The notes beneath the pieces were generated by a model. It ran no database searches. It had not been told where the DNA came from and saw only the letters and a list, made by a program, of their open reading frames with translations. 11,203 bases of DNA from an uncultured Ideonella sp. (GTDB lineage Bacteria > Pseudomonadota > Gammaproteobacteria > Burkholderiales > Burkholderiaceae). Below, in pieces: positions 1-9,616 of the stretch. Numbering within the stretch: position 1 is the first letter of the stretch; every line of letters starts with the position of its first letter. The stretch is from assembly GCA_946479475.1 (NCBI GenBank), contig CAMLGG010000175.1:1-11203 (forward strand), in the 5' to 3' direction. The position numbers and the translations under genes are program-made.

Positions 1-1665
<1,665 letters not shown>

Positions 1666-1669
<4 letters not shown>

Positions 1670-4269
1670 ATGCGCAGGCTCAGGCTGGTGGCCACCTGCC
1701 GGTCGTTGACCCAGGCGGCCTGCGGACGGGTCTGGGCCCCGTAGTAGGAGCGGCGCAGCGTGCCCAGCAGGTTGCCGCCGTCGAGCGACCAGGTCAGGCG
1801 ATCGGTGATGCGCCAGCGCAGCGAAGCGTCGAGCCAGCCGTAGGCATGGGTGGTGGCCTGGAAGGCGCCGATGCCGACGATGTTCGTCGTGCCGCTGGGA
1901 AAGCTGCTGCGCCAGTTCCACGCCAGCCGCGCCGACCAGTCGCCGTACTCGTACAGGCCGACGAGGTTCAGGCTGCGGCGGGACAGGTTCTGCATCGGCA
2001 CGTTGGCCTTGAGCACGCGGTCGTAGGTGCTGCTTTCGACGAAGGTCGCATTGGCCTGGAAGCCGAGGCCGCGCCAGGGGCCGGGCAGGAAGTCGAGGAA
2101 GCGCTGGTAGGAGAGCTCCGCCCCGCGGATGTGGCCGGCGTCCGCGTTGTAGGGTCGGCTGACCTGGTAGAGCTGGCCGTCGTGCGTCTCGGCCTGGGTC
2201 AGCGTGGCGATGAAGCCGTCGACGTTCTTCCAGAACAGGGTCGCCGAGGCCGCCTCGCCGCCACCGAGATAGGCCTCGGCCGCGAGATCGAAGTTGCTCG
2301 CCCTGAGCGGCTTCAGGTCCGGGTTGCCGGCCGTCCCCTGGTTCAGCTCGGGGTTCACGCTGTTGGGAGTGAGCGTGATCGACGGCGACAGCAGGTTGAA
2401 ATCCGGCCGCGTGATGGTGCGCGAGGCCGCGGCCCGCAGCTGCCAGGGCCCGCCTGCACCCCAGCGGGCGCTGGCGCTGGGCAGCCAGTCGGTCGTCGTG
2501 GTGTCGATCTGGATGGGCACTATCGTGCCGCTCGAAGGCACGCTCTGGTTGCCCGAGAGCATGGAGCGCGTGTGCACCAGGCGCACGCCGGCCACGCCAT
2601 CGAGCGCCCAGTCCGGCACCTTCCAGCCGGCTTCGGCATAACCGGCATCGGTGCGCTCCTCGATGCGCCACATGCCCAGCGGCCCGCCGGAGGTCGGCAG
2701 CGGATCGGTGATGCCGAAGGCGGCCCGCATGGCCACCGGATCACGCGCGTCGGCCAGGGTGTCGGTCAGGTAGCGGTCGACGCTGATGCCGTGGCCATCG
2801 AGGAACGGACCGTATGGGTAGACCACCGTCCGGCCCGGCATGTCGGAGGCCAGCACCGTCCCGGGCACCGCCACGTCGCCGAAGACGAGGTTGCGATCGT
2901 TGTCCGCCTCGCGGCGCGCCCGGCGCCAGCCGACGGCCACACGCTCCAGCGCCCCCTGGTCGAACTGCCATTCCGCATCGAGCCGGCCGGCCAGCAGGCT
3001 GCCGCGCAGGGGCCGCACCCGGTAAGCCAGGCTCGCGTAGCGCAGGCTGGCCGGGTCGGTCAGGTCGGTGCCCTCGACCACGGTGGATGGCGTCTCGCCG
3101 GACAGGTCCTGCGTGAACCTCGCCGCCGTCCCCGCGAGCGTGGGGCCGGAGAAGAACAGCCGGTTCAGGCTGCGCGTGTGGCTGAGGTCGGCGCTCACCC
3201 GCAGCGTCCCTTCCGTCCACGAGCCGCCCAGCGCGTACTGCTGGGTGCGGTCGACCACGTCGCGGGCGAAGTCGAGGATGGACAGCGGCGTGTTGGTCCA
3301 GGTGATGTGCTGCACGTCGTTCGTGCCCGGGAACAGCGTCACGCTGGCCGGGTCGAAGCTGCTGCCGGCGCCGAAGTTGGGACCGGTGTTGAACTGCAGG
3401 GTGTCCTGCTTCGTGCGCAGCTCGGCGTAATGCGCCTCCGCGTAGAGATCGAGGGCCGTGCTCGGCCGCCACCCGAGCATCAGGCTGCCGGCGCCCCGGC
3501 TGCGGCGGCCGAAGCTGGTGCTCTCGGAGGTGCTGCTCGGGACCACGGTGTCCTGCCCCGCCACCAGGTCCAGCTGGCAACCCGAGGTGTTGCGGGCGCT
3601 GCACAGCATCGGCGTGCCGGTGCCCTTCTGGTCCTCGCGCCAGGGCCGGTCCTGGTGGACGATGTTCACCAGCACGGCCGCCTCGCCCAGGGGCACCGAT
3701 GTGCGGCCGCCGTAGAGCAGCGAGAACTGGCCCTCGGTCTTGTCCACCAGGTCGCCGTGCACGGCGCGTGCGGTGAACACCAGCGTCGGATCACGGAAGT
3801 CGAACGGGCGGCGCGTGCGCACGTCCACCGTGCCGCCCAGCCCCCCCTCGACACGCGACGCCGCGGAGGACTTGAAGACGTCGATCCCGGCCAGCATCTC
3901 GCTGGGCAGGTCGGCGTAGTCGAGCGCACGGCCGAAGCCGGCGGTGAAGATCTCGCGCCCGTTGAGCGTGGTCTCGACCTGCACCAGCCCGCGCACCGAG
4001 GCCACCGAGGCCTCGCCCCGGTCGCGCGTGATCTGCACGCCGGTGATGCGCTGCACGGCATCGGCCAGGCTGAGATCGGGCAGGCGGTTGATCTCCTCCG
4101 CCACGATGCCGTCGACGACGTCGGGGCTGCGGCGCTTTCGCTCGGCGGCCGACTCCACGCTCGCGCGGGTGCCGATGATGACGACGGACTCGACTTCCTG
4201 TGCCGAAGGCTGGCCGGGTGCCACCAGCACTGCGGCCATGGCCCACACGGCTCGATGCGACTGATTCAT
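1666..4269 (-). CDS. TonB-dependent outer-membrane receptor (TIGR01782-like, probable carbohydrate receptor)
   Basis: This is an 867-residue outer-membrane active transporter energised by TonB-ExbBD. The ATG at 4269 is preferred because GGAGG sits 5 nt upstream and the protein then begins with a signal peptide (residues 1 to about 24, ending PSAQ). A TonB-box-like stretch follows (SVVIIGTRA, about 28-36). The plug domain, about 45-155, contains [20 protein letters not shown], a VRG element, TLNGRE and an ...[21 protein letters not shown] block. That combination is characteristic of the Xanthomonas/Caulobacter-type family, whose studied members often import sugars. The rest is a beta-barrel to the end. 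Cys223 and Cys231 are close together in a probable extracellular loop and could form a disulfide. There is no N-terminal signalling (STN) domain, so FecA-style sigma signalling is unlikely. The protein ends LSLRM, with Met where barrel proteins usually have an aromatic residue. The sensor kinase overlaps its stop codon and the catabolic genes lie upstream, which suggests that it imports the substrate of this locus. Confidence 0.93.
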
Positions 4270-4474
4270 CCCTGCCTCCATCCCGCTCCGGCCCGCGCTC
4301 GGACCGGCTCCGATGAGCGGCCTGGACTGGCCTCCCCGACAGATCAAGCGGCGGCTGCCGCGACGGTTCGCCGGCAGCAACCGCGGCCACTCGGAATCGA
4401 TCCCCCGGCACCCCGTCGATCAATGATCTCGCCGTTCGGACGGGCACCTACCTATCGGAAGCCCGTAGGTTGCG

Positions 4475-4504
4475 CTTTCACGTTGGCGCGATGCCAACGC
4501 GAAG
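4475..4504 (-). terminator. Stem-loop just after the esterase gene (terminator-like or processing site)
   Basis: CGTTGGC (4481-4487) and GCCAACG (4493-4499) form a perfect 7-bp stem with a 5-nt loop. Beyond one mismatch, CTTTC and GAAG extend the stem. It lies 2 nt past the esterase stop codon in the direction of transcription. No T-run follows on the minus strand, so it is not a textbook intrinsic terminator. It could instead protect the 3' end of the catabolic mRNA or mark a processing site before the receptor gene. The rest of the gap (4270-4506) shows no ORF I would call. It must hold the receptor's ribosome binding site and may hold a promoter, but I find no convincing -35/-10 pair. Confidence 0.4.
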
Positions 4505-4506
4505 GC

Positions 4507-5418
4507 TCAACGGAACAGCTTCTGCGCGAACTGGTGGAGGTTCTCCATCCAGCTCTCGCGGTCGTGGCCGTGGTGATCGACGTTCCAGACGTGCGGGATG
4601 CCCTCGGCCTTCAGCTCGCGGTGGAATCCCTGGGAGAGGGCGAACAGCCCGTCGGCGCTGCCGCAGGAGATGTACAGCAGCGAGAGCTGGCGCCGCACCG
4701 AGGCGGCGTCGTGAGTCAACTCGGCCACCGTGCGGGTATTGGGCGCGGCCGAGAAGCCGCCCACCCAGGCGAAGGTTTCGAGATGGCCCAGGCCGAAGTT
4801 CAGGGCCTGGCCGCCGCCCATCGAAAGGCCGGCGATGGCGCGATCCCTTCGGTCGGCCGACGCCGAGTACTTCGACTCGATTGCAGGGATGAGGAAGTCC
4901 AGCAGGTCGCGCTCGAACTTCGCGAAGCCCGCGATGTGCTCGGGCAGGAACTTGCGTTCCTCGGGCGGCGGGCGATCGTCGGCCAAGGCCCGGCCATTGG
5001 GCATCACCACGATCATCGGCAGCGCCTTGCCCTGCGCGATCAGGTTGTCGAGGATGGTGTTCGCATGCACGTAGCCACGCCACTCGTCGTGGGTGCCGGC
5101 GAGGCCGTGAAGCAGGTACAGCACCGGATACTTGCGCTGGGCCGAGTAGCCGGGAGGCAGGTAGACGGCCGCCTTGCGCCGCGTGCCGGTGACACCGGAG
5201 TCGTAGCTGAACTCCTCCACCCGCCCGTGCTCGATGCCGGGCCGCTCGTCGGCGAAGCCGGCCGGCGGCTCGGCGAAGGCGCGCACGTCGTCGGCGGCCA
5301 GCACCACGGGCCCGGGTGTCGGGCGGGTGGGCATCTCGGGGTTGCCCTGGGCGTGCGAGGCGCCCGCGGCCACCAGCAAGGAAATGGCGGCATGGCGCCG
5401 GACGAACCGCTTGATCAT
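4507..5418 (-). CDS. Exported alpha/beta-hydrolase esterase, CE1/esterase-D-like (PF00756)
   Basis: This is a 303-residue putative carbohydrate esterase. Residues 1 to about 24 form a Sec signal peptide (MIKRFVRRHAA, a hydrophobic core, then SHAQ). The body matches the CE1/PF00756 fold: YLPPGY near 86-91, LYLLHGLAGTHDEW near 100-113 (strand and oxyanion loop), nucleophile elbow GLSMGG with Ser199, probable acid Asp256 in SCGSADG, and His285 in HHGHDRESW. Family members hydrolyse feruloyl, acetyl or similar esters on plant polysaccharides, and some act on other esters. The true substrate cannot be read from sequence. The ATG at 5418 shares ATGA with the kdgK stop (4-bp overlap), and GGGAGAG lies a few bases upstream. 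An exported enzyme translationally coupled to a cytosolic sugar-acid kinase suggests that it prepares substrate for this pathway. It is the last gene before a hairpin and a gap of about 240 bp. Confidence 0.88.
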   Translation of the reverse strand: MIKRFVRRHAAISLLVAAGASHAQGNPEMPTRPTPGPVVLAADDVRAFAEPPAGFADERPGIEHGRVEEFSYDSGVTGTRRKAAVYLPPGYSAQRKYPVLYLLHGLAGTHDEWRGYVHANTILDNLIAQGKALPMIVVMPNGRALADDRPPPEERKFLPEHIAGFAKFERDLLDFLIPAIESKYSASADRRDRAIAGLSMGGGQALNFGLGHLETFAWVGGFSAAPNTRTVAELTHDAASVRRQLSLLYISCGSADGLFALSQGFHRELKAEGIPHVWNVDHHGHDRESWMENLHQFAQKLFR

Positions 5419-6374
5419 GTCGTGCTCTCCCGCCTGGGTGCGGCCGCGCCGAGCTCGTGCCTGGTCGGCAGGCCGTCGCTGTCGCCCGGGAACTGGACGA
5501 CCCGGGCGCCGATGAGGTTGCCGCGCATCGCGGCCTCGCCCAGGCCCAGGCCTTCGAGCAGGCCGCTGATCACGCCCGCTGCAAAGCCGTCTCCGGCGCC
5601 GACCGTGTCGACCACGCGAGGCACCGGCACGCCGGGCACGAGCTCGCGCGTGCCCTGGCGGTCGGCGCACCAGGCGCCGCGGGCCCCCAGCTTGACGACC
5701 ACCTGCGAAGCGCCCGCCGCCAGGTAGTGGTCGGCGATCGCCTCGGGCGAGTCCAGGCCGCTCAGGCGCCGGCCTTCGGCGACGCCGGGCAGCACGAGGT
5801 CGCACAGCGCGGCGAGCTCGTTCACCGTGCCCACCATGTCGTCTTCGGAGCGCCACAGGCGCGGCCGCAGGTTGGGATCGAAGGAGACGAAGGCGCCGCA
5901 GGCGCGCGCCCAGCGCAGCGCCTCGAACACGAGCTCGCGGCAGCTTCCGGAAAGCGCCGGAGAGATGCCCGTCAGGTGCAGCTGGCGCGCCCGGACGCCG
6001 CCCAGGCGCGCGACGTCCTCGAGGCCCATCCCGCTGGCCGCGGAGCCGCCGCGGTGGTACTCGATCTGCGGGTCGCTGCCGTCGGGCGCGCGGCCCTTGA
6101 GCATGAAGCCGGTGCGCTGGCCCTTGCAGCTCGTCACCAGCGCGGTCGAGACGCCCTCGGCGGTCATCGTGTCCAGCAGGAACTGGCCGAAGCTGTCCGC
6201 GCCGAGGCGGCTGAGGTAGCCCACCCTGAAGCCCAGGCGGGCCAGGCCGATCGCCACGTTCAGCTCGGCGCCGGCGCTGAAGCGGCGGAAGTGCCCGGCG
6301 TGCGCCAGCGGCCCGGCATCCTCGGCGGCGAAGAGCACCATGGCCTCTCCGAGCGTCAGGACGTCGAACTGCAT
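5415..6374 (-). CDS. kdgK: 2-dehydro-3-deoxygluconokinase (KDG kinase), PfkB family
   Basis: This is a 319-residue cytosolic PfkB/ribokinase-family sugar kinase that would phosphorylate 2-keto-3-deoxy-D-gluconate to KDPG with ATP. The N-terminal substrate-binding signature is seen as RFSAGAELNVAIGLARLG (about 31-48). The C-terminal PfkB signature is DTVGAGDGFAAG (256-267) with catalytic base Asp262. FDPNLRPRLW (about 165-174) is typical of KdgK-type members. The length is normal (E. coli KdgK is about 310 residues). The ATG at 6374 lies 5 bp after the uxaA stop. A GTG at 6383 in the same frame would overlap that stop and is better placed after GGGGCGG, so the protein may be three residues longer. 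The position directly after altronate dehydratase, whose product is KDG, makes this substrate much more likely than fructose or ribose. The KDPG aldolase needed next is not in the window. Confidence 0.9.
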   Translation of the reverse strand: MQFDVLTLGEAMVLFAAEDAGPLAHAGHFRRFSAGAELNVAIGLARLGFRVGYLSRLGADSFGQFLLDTMTAEGVSTALVTSCKGQRTGFMLKGRAPDGSDPQIEYHRGGSAASGMGLEDVARLGGVRARQLHLTGISPALSGSCRELVFEALRWARACGAFVSFDPNLRPRLWRSEDDMVGTVNELAALCDLVLPGVAEGRRLSGLDSPEAIADHYLAAGASQVVVKLGARGAWCADRQGTRELVPGVPVPRVVDTVGAGDGFAAGVISGLLEGLGLGEAAMRGNLIGARVVQFPGDSDGLPTRHELGAAAPRRESTT

Positions 6375-6379
6375 GATCG

Positions 6380-7921
6380 TCACATCACCGCCCCGAGCTG
6401 CCAGGGCACGAATTCCTCGTCGCCCAGGCCGTGGCGCTCGCTCAGGGTGCGTTCGCCCGAGGCGGCGGCCAGCATGAGGCGGAAGATGCGCTCGCCGGCC
6501 TCGGCCACGCTCATCGTGCCATCCACGATCTCGCCGGCGTTGAAATCCATGTCCAGGCTCATGCGCTGGTACATCGCGGTGTTCGTCGCCAGCTTGAGCG
6601 AAGGCACGGGCTTGCAGCCGTAGGTCGAGCCGCGGCCGGTGGTGAAGCAGATCAGGTTGGCGCCGCCGGCCACCTGGCCGGTGGCCGACACCGGGTCGTA
6701 GCCCGGCGTGTCCATGAACACGAGGCCGGTGCTGCGCACGGGCTGCGCGTACTCGATGACGTCCATCAGCGTGCTGCCGCCGCCCTTGGCGACGGCCCCG
6801 AGCGACTTCTCGAGGATGGTCGTGATGCCGCCGGCCTTGTTGCCGGGCGAGGGGTTGTTGTTCAGCTGCGCGCCGTGGCGGGCGGCGTACTCCTCCCACC
6901 AGCGCAGCCGCGCGAGCAGCCGCTCGGCGACCTCGGGCGAGGCGGCGCGGGCCGTCAGCAGGTGCTCGGCCCCGTGGATCTCCGGCGTCTCCGAAAGGAT
7001 GGCCGTGCCGCCGTGGCGCACCAGCAGGTCCACCGCCGCGCCGAGCGCCGGGTTGGCGCTGATGCCGGAATAGCCGTCCGACCCGCCGCATTGCAGGCCG
7101 ACCACGAGGCGCGAGGCCGGCACCAGGCTGCGCCGCGCAGCGGCCGCTTGCGCCGCCAGCTCGCGCACCAGCTGCTGGCCGCGCTCGATCGCCTCGCGCG
7201 TGCCGCCCGCCTCCTGGATGGTGAAGGTGCGGATGCGCTGGCGCGTCGCCGGGTCGAGTCCTTCGACCAGGGCGTCGACCTGGTTGACCTCGCAGCCCAG
7301 GCCGAGGACCAGCACCGCGGCGAAGTTGGGATGCACGGCATATCCGCGCAAGGTACGCCGCAGCAGCTCTATCCCCTCGCCTTCGGCGCTCATGCCGCAG
7401 CCGCTGCCGTGGGTGATCGCCACCACGCCGTCCACGCCGGGCCAGGCCGCGAGTGCCGGCCCGGCGAAGGCCTGGGCGATCGCCTTGCACACGGTGGCCG
7501 AGCAGTTGACGGTGGAGAGCACGCCGATGTAGTTGCGGGTGCCCACGCGGCCATCGGGGCGGACGTACCCCTCGAAGGTGGCCGGCTCGCCGACCGGCGG
7601 CGCGGCGACGGGATCGATGCGCCCAGCCGGCCCGCCCGAGGCCGTGCCCATCCCGACGTTGTGCACGTGCACGTGCTCGCCCTCGCCGATGGGCACGCTC
7701 GCGATGCCGATGGGCTGGCCGTACTTCAGGACCGCCTCGCCCGGCGCGATGGCGCGCAGCGCGATCTTGTGGCCGGCCGCGATCGGCTCACGCACCTGCA
7801 GCGCAATGCCGTCGGCGCGGGCGACGACACGGCCCTGCGCGAGTTCGATGCGCGCCACCGCGACGTTGTCGCCGCCATGCAGCAGGATCAGCTCCTGCAC
7901 CGGGGGCCCTTCAGTCGACAT
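6380..7921 (-). CDS. uxaA: Altronate dehydratase (UxaA/GarD family, SAF domain plus catalytic domain)
   Basis: This is a 513-residue metal-dependent dehydratase that would convert D-altronate to 2-keto-3-deoxy-D-gluconate. The N-terminal SAF domain spans about 1-92 and ends with GEHVHVHN, as in UxaA. The catalytic part contains VGTRNYIGVLSTVNCSATV (about 126-144), GLGCEVNQVDALVEG (207-221), GLQCGGSDGYSGISANP (275-291), NPSPGNKAGGITTILEKSLG (356-375) and FTTGRGSTYG (426-435). Conserved Cys140, Cys210 and Cys278 are candidate metal ligands. It is unsplit, with both domains in one chain of normal length. The related galactarate dehydratase GarD shares the fold, but GEHVHVHN and the neighbouring tagaturonate reductase and KDG kinase favour altronate. 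Its ATG lies inside the mutarotase 3' end (11-bp overlap), so it is probably translated by coupling; the local ribosome binding site is weak. Confidence 0.92.
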   Translation of the reverse strand: MSTEGPPVQELILLHGGDNVAVARIELAQGRVVARADGIALQVREPIAAGHKIALRAIAPGEAVLKYGQPIGIASVPIGEGEHVHVHNVGMGTASGGPAGRIDPVAAPPVGEPATFEGYVRPDGRVGTRNYIGVLSTVNCSATVCKAIAQAFAGPALAAWPGVDGVVAITHGSGCGMSAEGEGIELLRRTLRGYAVHPNFAAVLVLGLGCEVNQVDALVEGLDPATRQRIRTFTIQEAGGTREAIERGQQLVRELAAQAAAARRSLVPASRLVVGLQCGGSDGYSGISANPALGAAVDLLVRHGGTAILSETPEIHGAEHLLTARAASPEVAERLLARLRWWEEYAARHGAQLNNNPSPGNKAGGITTILEKSLGAVAKGGGSTLMDVIEYAQPVRSTGLVFMDTPGYDPVSATGQVAGGANLICFTTGRGSTYGCKPVPSLKLATNTAMYQRMSLDMDFNAGEIVDGTMSVAEAGERIFRLMLAAASGERTLSERHGLGDEEFVPWQLGAVM

Positions 7922-8240
7922 GGAAGACGCATTCCATCGAAGCCCAGTGCTCGCCCGCCGCGCGGCTGGGCAGCGGCCGCTGGCAAGGGCTGCAGAAGGT
8001 CCACCAGCGGCGGGTCTCGGGGTCGGCCGCGATGGCCGCCATGTCGGCCTCGTAGTCGCTGCCGTGGTACTCCCAGTAGCCGAACAGCAGGTTCTCCGGC
8101 TCGCGCAGGAAGATGCTGTAGTTGCGGATGTTGGAAGCGGCCAGCCGCTCCAGCACGGCCGGCCACACGGCGGCGTGCAGGCGCTTGTACTCGGCGATGT
8201 GCTGCGGCTCTATGCCGATCACCATGCCCATGCGTTGCAT
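7911..8240 (-). CDS. L-rhamnose/L-fucose-type sugar mutarotase (RhaM-like, DUF718)
   Basis: This 109-residue protein belongs to the family that interconverts the alpha and beta anomers of L-sugars. Tyr18 and His22 in EYKRLH sit at the same positions as the active-site residues of E. coli RhaM. NYSIFLREPENLLFGYWEY (40-58) and the tryptophan pair RRWW (77-80) are also family hallmarks. The C-terminal half has SPCQRPLPSR...EHW..MECVFHVD. I associate this form with mutarotases found in L-fucose and other non-phosphorylative sugar clusters rather than with classic rhamnose operons; that is recollection, not a search. The start is well supported: AAGGAG is 6 nt before the ATG, which lies 14 bp after the uxaB stop. 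No rhamnose genes are present, so L-rhamnose is unlikely as substrate. L-galactose or L-fucose fits better beside an L-galactonate dehydrogenase, but this is inference. Confidence 0.87.
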   Translation of the reverse strand: MQRMGMVIGIEPQHIAEYKRLHAAVWPAVLERLAASNIRNYSIFLREPENLLFGYWEYHGSDYEADMAAIAADPETRRWWTFCSPCQRPLPSRAAGEHWASMECVFHVD

Positions 8241-8254
8241 TGTTTGCTCCTTGG

Positions 8255-9385
8255 TCAACGGCCGGCCAGCGCCGCCAGCAGGCGGGGCTGGGCCAGTCCG
8301 GGAGTGTGACGATGCGCCAGCTCCACCAGCGGCTGCAGGCGCCGGGCCTTCTTCTGCTCGTGGTTCTGCGCGATGTCGGCCAGGCGGTGCGCGAGAAAGG
8401 GGTTGAGCAGGCGCTCGCGCAGGCCCACGAGGTAGGCCCGCGCCTCCTCGCCCTGCTCCAGCGCATCGAACACCGGCAGCACCTCGTGCTGCCAGGCCTC
8501 CTCCAGCGCAGGGCGCAGCTCGGCGTCGTGCATCGCCTGCAGGACCGTCATGTCGGCCGCCAGGCCGCGCTCGAGCCAGAGGTCGGCCAGCAGCGTGTGG
8601 CCCAGGTTGAGCAGGAAGAGCTTGAGCCGCTCGAAGCGCGCCAGCCCATCGGTGACGACGATCGATGGATGCCGGCAGGGCAGCTGCAGGCGGGGCTGGG
8701 ACTCGACGGCCCACAGGGCATAGGGCTCCGCCACCGCGCCCACCGGCTCGAGGGCCTCGGACACGATGCGGTCCACCAGAGAGTTCACCCAAACGAGCTG
8801 GGCCTGCAGCCAGTCCACGAAGCCCGGCGGGCAGCGCCACTCGCGCGCGAGCTGCACGATGAGCTGCCGCAGCATCGCGCCGTTGCGCGACACCAGCTCG
8901 CAGGGCATCAGGGTCAGCCAGGCGCCCGGCCGGGCCTGCCAGCGGTCGTGCAGCAGCACCAGCAGCTTGGCCGGGAAGGAGGCGGGTGCCGCGGCGGCAT
9001 CGGACAGGAGCGCGGGGCCATCCCCGGGCGCGAGTGCCCAGCCGCTGTCGCCGGTGTTCGAGACGATGACCTGCACCGGCCCGCGGACGCGGTCGCGCAC
9101 GGCGGCCCAGTCGCTCGCGGCGTGGAAGGCCTCGCGCACCGAATGGCAGGTCTTGCGGTCGTCCACGCTCCGCCCGCCTTCGAGGCCCCGGACGATGACG
9201 GGGAAGCCCTCGGCCCGCGCCAGAGCCTGGGTGCGGGCGGTGCTGGCCGGGTTGGAGGTGGTCTGCACCACCGTGATGCCGCCGAGCGCCTCGCCCTTGT
9301 GCGCCGCCTCGCTGACGAAGAGATCCACGTGCGCCTGCAGGAACCGGCTGGTGCCGAACTGCAGGATGGGGTGGCCCGCGGTCAT
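8255..9385 (-). CDS. uxaB: Tagaturonate reductase / altronate oxidoreductase-like (mannitol dehydrogenase family)
   Basis: This 376-residue polyol-specific long-chain dehydrogenase would reduce D-tagaturonate to D-altronate with NADH. ILQFGTSRFLQAHVD (7-21) is the N-terminal nucleotide-binding signature. LMPCELVSRNG (159-169) and NSLVDRIV (201-208) resemble UxaB more than UxuB or mannitol dehydrogenases, which tend to have a CDN-type motif there. The catalytic K-x4-N-x2-H motif is Lys255, Asn260, His263. At 376 residues it is shorter than E. coli UxaB (about 480), as is common for this bacterial subgroup. The ATG at 9385 is chosen because the homology begins there and AAGGG lies 7 nt upstream. 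The frame stays open further upstream, but only through the 75-bp repeats. Fructuronate reductase is the main alternative. Adjacent altronate dehydratase, rather than mannonate dehydratase, supports tagaturonate. Confidence 0.85.
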   Translation of the reverse strand: MTAGHPILQFGTSRFLQAHVDLFVSEAAHKGEALGGITVVQTTSNPASTARTQALARAEGFPVIVRGLEGGRSVDDRKTCHSVREAFHAASDWAAVRDRVRGPVQVIVSNTGDSGWALAPGDGPALLSDAAAAPASFPAKLLVLLHDRWQARPGAWLTLMPCELVSRNGAMLRQLIVQLAREWRCPPGFVDWLQAQLVWVNSLVDRIVSEALEPVGAVAEPYALWAVESQPRLQLPCRHPSIVVTDGLARFERLKLFLLNLGHTLLADLWLERGLAADMTVLQAMHDAELRPALEEAWQHEVLPVFDALEQGEEARAYLVGLRERLLNPFLAHRLADIAQNHEQKKARRLQPLVELAHRHTPGLAQPRLLAALAGR

Positions 9386-9410
9386 GAGGGCACCCTTGGC
9401 GCTGCGCGCC

Positions 9411-9605
9411 GTCCCTCCGAGAGGGAATGAGCCCCTACGGGCGGCCGGGCGGGGCATACTGACGCACCCTCGGGCCTGCGGCCCGGTCCCTCCGAGAGGG
9501 AATGAGCCCCTACGGGCGGCCGGGCGGGGCATACTGACGCACCCTCGGGCCTGCGGCCCGGTCCCTCCGAGAGGGAATGAGCCCCTACGGGCGGCCGGGC
9601 GGGGC
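9411..9605. repeat. 75-bp tandem repeat, 2.6 copies, between lgoD-like gene and uxaB
   Basis: Two full copies (9411-9485 and 9486-9560) and the first 45 bp of a third (9561-9605) appear identical by eye. Each unit carries short inverted repeats: TCCCTC-CGA-GAGGGA near its start, GCCC-CTAC-GGGC in the middle, and CGGGCC-TGC-GGCCCG near its end. The array fills most of the 231-bp gap between the lgoD-like stop (9617) and the uxaB start (9385), inside an otherwise tight gene string. It resembles dispersed REP-like palindromic elements of GC-rich proteobacteria. Likely effects are mRNA stabilisation, partial termination or polarity. Identical copies imply recent duplication or ongoing homogenisation. 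Confidence 0.95.
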
Positions 9606-9616
9606 TCATCGGGCGC

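Noticed and set aside
4446..4470. ACCTAC...GTAGGT inverted repeat before the receptor gene as an operator
   Set aside because: Six-base arms around a 13-nt loop, with no promoter nearby, are too weak to claim as a regulatory site.
1846..5727. A 1293-codon open frame on the plus strand, opposite the receptor, esterase and kinase genes
   Set aside because: It is antisense to three well-supported genes, has low-complexity Arg/Gly/Ala/His/Gln composition with no recognisable domain, and is the mirror open frame expected in very GC-rich coding DNA.
6431..9430. A 999-codon open frame on the plus strand, opposite uxaA, the mutarotase and uxaB
   Set aside because: Same mirror-frame artefact: no domains, no ribosome binding site logic, and it crosses several real genes on the other strand.
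9386..9532. A longer UxaB starting inside the 75-bp repeats
   Set aside because: The extra residues are only the repeated 25-residue translation of the repeat unit. The family's N-terminus begins near ILQFG, and a good ribosome binding site precedes the ATG at 9385.
9411..9605. CRISPR array
   Set aside because: The 75-bp units abut with no unique spacers, and no cas gene is present.
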